DNA of 22,626 nucleotides from Clostridia bacterium. Its GTDB lineage: Bacteria; Bacillota; Clostridia; Oscillospirales; Acutalibacteraceae. A program made the translations under genes and the position numbers. This document shows, in pieces, positions 20,084-22,626 of the stretch. The notes beneath the pieces are model-generated. The model had not been told where the DNA came from and did no database searches. It saw only the letters and a program-made list of their open reading frames with translations. Where the stretch lies: positions 1 to 22,626 of the forward strand of contig CAAGBH010000132.1 of NCBI GenBank assembly GCA_900768035.1, written 5' to 3'. Every line of letters starts with the position of its first letter. The first letter of the stretch is position 1.

Positions 20084-22626
20084 TTAGTCTATATCTTTTC
20101 CGCAACAGCGTTTATATTTTTTACCGCTTCCGCATGGGCAAAGGGCATTTTTACCCACAACCCCTTTACCTCTTACAGTCTGCGGAGCGCCTTGAGAGGT
20201 CTCCTCAGCAACCTTTTCACGCTTTACGTCTTGGTCTTTTCGAACACGTACAGTTAAAACAAGTTTTGCGGTTTGCTCACGGATAGTGTTGGTCATCGCC
20301 TCAAACATATCATAACTGTCATTGCGGTATTCAATAACAGGGTCGTGCTGACCGTAGGCACGAAGACCGATTCCTTGACGGAGTTGGTCCATAGCGTCGA
20401 TATGGTCCATCCAGTTTGTATCAACACTTCTGAGCAACATAACACGCTCAATTTCACGCATCATTTCGCTTCCAAACTCGTTTTCGCGCTGGTCATAAAT
20501 AGCGTGCGCCTTGTTTTTAAGCATTTCGGCAACTTCTTCTTTAGAGGTGTTGCCAAGTTCTTCGGTTGTAAAGCGCAAGTCTTCGGGGGATACAATCCAA
20601 CCTAAGAAATATTCACGAAGACCATTTAAGTCCCAATTATCGTGAACGGTATCGTCCGCCAAGAAGATATTGCAATATGCATCAATCGTTTCATCAATCA
20701 TTTTGATAACGGTATCTCTTAGGTTTTCACCGTCAAGCACCTTGTTTCTCTGGTTGTAAATCAGTTCACGCTGTTTGTTCATAACATCGTCATACTGCAA
20801 CACATTTTTACGTATAGCGAAGTTCATACCTTCTTTTTTCTTCTGTGCGCCTTCGATAGTGCGTGAAAGCATACCGTTTTCCAACGGCATATCTTCTTCA
20901 ACTTTCAAAGTGTCCATAAGGTTTGAAATTCGCTCTCCTCCGAAAAGACGCATAAGGTCGTCTTCTAAAGAAACGAAGAACTGTGTATTACCGTTATCGC
21001 CCTGACGGCCTGCACGGCCTCGCAACTGGTTGTCGATACGTCTTGAATCGTGGCGTTCTGTACCGATAATTGCAAGACCGCCCGCTTTTCTCACCTGTTC
21101 GGCTTCGGGGGCAATTTCGGTTTTAAATTTATTGTAATATTCGGAATATTTCTCTCTTGCAGATAAAATATCGGGGTCGCTCGTCTCGGCAAAACCTGTG
21201 GCTTCGGTTATCATTTCTTCGCTCAGTCCGTCGTGGCGCAAAGCCGATTTTGCAAGATATTCAGCGTTACCGCCAAGCATAATGTCAGTACCACGGCCCG
21301 CCATATTAGTTGCAATTGTAACGGCACCCAACTTACCTGCCTGAGCGATAATTTCAGCCTCTTTTTCGTGGTGTTTTGCGTTCAAAACATTATGTTTAAT
21401 GCCTTTTCTTTTGAGCATTGAAGATAAAAGTTCCGATTTTTCAATAGTTACAGTGCCCACAAGCACAGGCTGTCCTTTTTGGTGACAGGCGATTATTTTT
21501 TGAATAACTGCATCAAATTTTGCACGCTCGGTCTTATAAACCACGTCGTTTTCGTCAATACGGGCAATCGGTTTGTTGGTGGGTATTTCTATAACGTCGA
21601 GTTTATAAATTTCCTGGAATTCTACTTCCTCGGTCATAGCAGTACCGGTCATACCCGAAAGTTTGTTATAAAGGCGGAAGAAGTTCTGGAAAGTGATGGT
21701 TGCAAGGGTTTTTGATTCTTTGGCAACCTTTACGCCTTCTTTTGCCTCTATTGCCTGGTGCAAACCTTCGTTATATCGTCTGCCATACATAAGACGTCCT
21801 GTAAACTCGTCAACTATAATAACTTCGCCGTCTTTAACAACATAGTCAACATCACGCTTCATAATACCATGAGCACGGATTGCCTGATTGATATGGTGGG
21901 CAATGGCGATATTTTCACTGTCATTAAGGTTTTCAATAGAGAAATATTCTTCAGCCTTTTTAACGCCTGACGGGGTCAAGGTGGCGGTTTTTGCCTTTTC
22001 GTCTACAACATAGTCACCGTCATAGTTTGTCTGGTCGTCGCTCGCTTTGTCATCCATTTCTTTAACTTTAAACATTTTAAGCGATTTTGCAAAGCGGTTA
22101 GCCGAAGTGTATAAATCGGTAGATTTATCGCTCTGTCCCGAAATAATAAGCGGAGTTCTTGCTTCGTCAACGAGGATTGAGTCAACTTCGTCAACAATGG
22201 CAAAATTATGTTCACGCTGAACCTTTTCGTTTTTATAGATAACCATATTGTCACGAAGATAGTCGAAACCGAGTTCGTTATTGGTGCAATAGGTTATGTC
22301 CGCCTCGTATGCTTTGCGTTTTTCGTCTTTTGACATTCCGTGGACAATAAGACCAACCGACAGTCCCATAAACTTATAAAGTTTGCCCATCCATTCCGAG
22401 TCACGCTTTGCAAGGTAATCGTTAACCGTTACAATATGAACACCTTTTCCTGTAAGGGCGTTGAGGTAAGCGGGAAGTGTTGCAACCAAGGTTTTACCTT
22501 CACCTGTTTTCATTTCGGCAATTCTGCCCTGATGCAAAACGATACCGCCAAGCAGCTGAACGTGGAAGGGTTTTTGTCCTAAAACTCGCCAAGCCGCTTC
22601 TCTTGCAACTGCAAATGCCTCGGGAA
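20084..22626 (-). CDS. secA: Protein translocase subunit SecA, 5' end cut by window edge
   Basis: ATP-driven motor of the Sec export pathway, acting at the SecYEG channel. 846 residues are visible; the frame stays open to the right edge, and the first visible residues PEAFAVAREAAWRVLG correspond to about position 70 of full-length homologues, so only the N-terminus is missing. Motifs include Walker A MKTGEGKT, VDEVDSILVDEARTP (DEAD-type Walker B), the GMTGTA motif, TNMAGRGTDI and LRGRAGRQGD. The C-terminal SEC-C zinc motif CPCGSGKKYKRCC is intact. It lies on the minus strand, pointing toward the putative origin at 12-14 kb, and is unlinked to prfB or hpf in the visible part. Confidence 0.97.
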   Translation of the reverse strand, partial: PEAFAVAREAAWRVLGQKPFHVQLLGGIVLHQGRIAEMKTGEGKTLVATLPAYLNALTGKGVHIVTVNDYLAKRDSEWMGKLYKFMGLSVGLIVHGMSKDEKRKAYEADITYCTNNELGFDYLRDNMVIYKNEKVQREHNFAIVDEVDSILVDEARTPLIISGQSDKSTDLYTSANRFAKSLKMFKVKEMDDKASDDQTNYDGDYVVDEKAKTATLTPSGVKKAEEYFSIENLNDSENIAIAHHINQAIRAHGIMKRDVDYVVKDGEVIIVDEFTGRLMYGRRYNEGLHQAIEAKEGVKVAKESKTLATITFQNFFRLYNKLSGMTGTAMTEEVEFQEIYKLDVIEIPTNKPIARIDENDVVYKTERAKFDAVIQKIIACHQKGQPVLVGTVTIEKSELLSSMLKRKGIKHNVLNAKHHEKEAEIIAQAGKLGAVTIATNMAGRGTDIMLGGNAEYLAKSALRHDGLSEEMITEATGFAETSDPDILSAREKYSEYYNKFKTEIAPEAEQVRKAGGLAIIGTERHDSRRIDNQLRGRAGRQGDNGNTQFFVSLEDDLMRLFGGERISNLMDTLKVEEDMPLENGMLSRTIEGAQKKKEGMNFAIRKNVLQYDDVMNKQRELIYNQRNKVLDGENLRDTVIKMIDETIDAYCNIFLADDTVHDNWDLNGLREYFLGWIVSPEDLRFTTEELGNTSKEEVAEMLKNKAHAIYDQRENEFGSEMMREIERVMLLRSVDTNWMDHIDAMDQLRQGIGLRAYGQHDPVIEYRNDSYDMFEAMTNTIREQTAKLVLTVRVRKDQDVKREKVAEETSQGAPQTVRGKGVVGKNALCPCGSGKKYKRCCGKDID

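Noticed and set aside
20084..22626. secA starting internally at 22537
   Set aside because: The frame continues upstream with clear SecA sequence to the window edge, so the internal start is only an artefact of truncation.

Overview
The window is an AT-rich piece of a Firmicutes chromosome. It most likely comes from an endospore-forming member of the Clostridia, with a gene style resembling Oscillospirales/Ruminococcaceae. The evidence is the dnaA-dnaN-S4-recF-remB-gyrB-gyrA cluster typical of Gram-positive origins, the sporulation genes gpr and spoIIP, a SpoVB-type flippase, AGGAGG-type ribosome binding sites and Clostridia-like protein sequences. The genus cannot be fixed from the sequence alone.

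Layout, left to right. Positions 1-1088 (-) hold rarA, cut by the left edge. A SpoVB/MurJ-like flippase (1189-2715, +) diverges from it. Then comes a long minus-strand block read right to left: dnaA (13851-12502), a 206-bp spacer that is the best oriC candidate, dnaN, an S4-domain gene, recF, remB, gyrB, gyrA, a CPBP-family membrane protease, a small polytopic membrane protein and tadA. Several of these genes overlap by 1 to 4 bases, which suggests translational coupling. A compact structured intergenic element and a terminator follow tadA. Right of dnaA, across a 49-bp pure A/T tract, the sporulation genes gpr, spoIIP and a 61-aa membrane ORF run on the plus strand. After an inverted-repeat region come mrp (-), a two-gene unit of a SpoIID-like peptidoglycan-binding protein and a transthyretin-like-fold protein (-), an aldose-1-epimerase-like gene (+) and secA (-), cut by the right edge.

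How the genes work together: dnaA, dnaN, recF, gyrB, gyrA and rarA cover initiation, the sliding clamp, topology and fork rescue. gpr and spoIIP act in spore germination and engulfment. tadA serves tRNA wobble editing, mrp serves Fe-S or P-loop carrier functions, and secA serves protein export. No CRISPR array, transposase, prophage, rRNA or tRNA gene was seen.

Most of the window is housekeeping DNA. The parts most worth a second look are the dnaA-dnaN spacer (AGGTTWA repeats inside an 11-bp inverted repeat, few consensus DnaA boxes, and a DnaA signature one residue short), the gpr-spoIIP neighbour where rpmH-rnpA-yidC would usually lie, the leaderless SpoIID-like/transthyretin-like gene pair, and two small repeat elements at the 3' ends of tadA and mrp.
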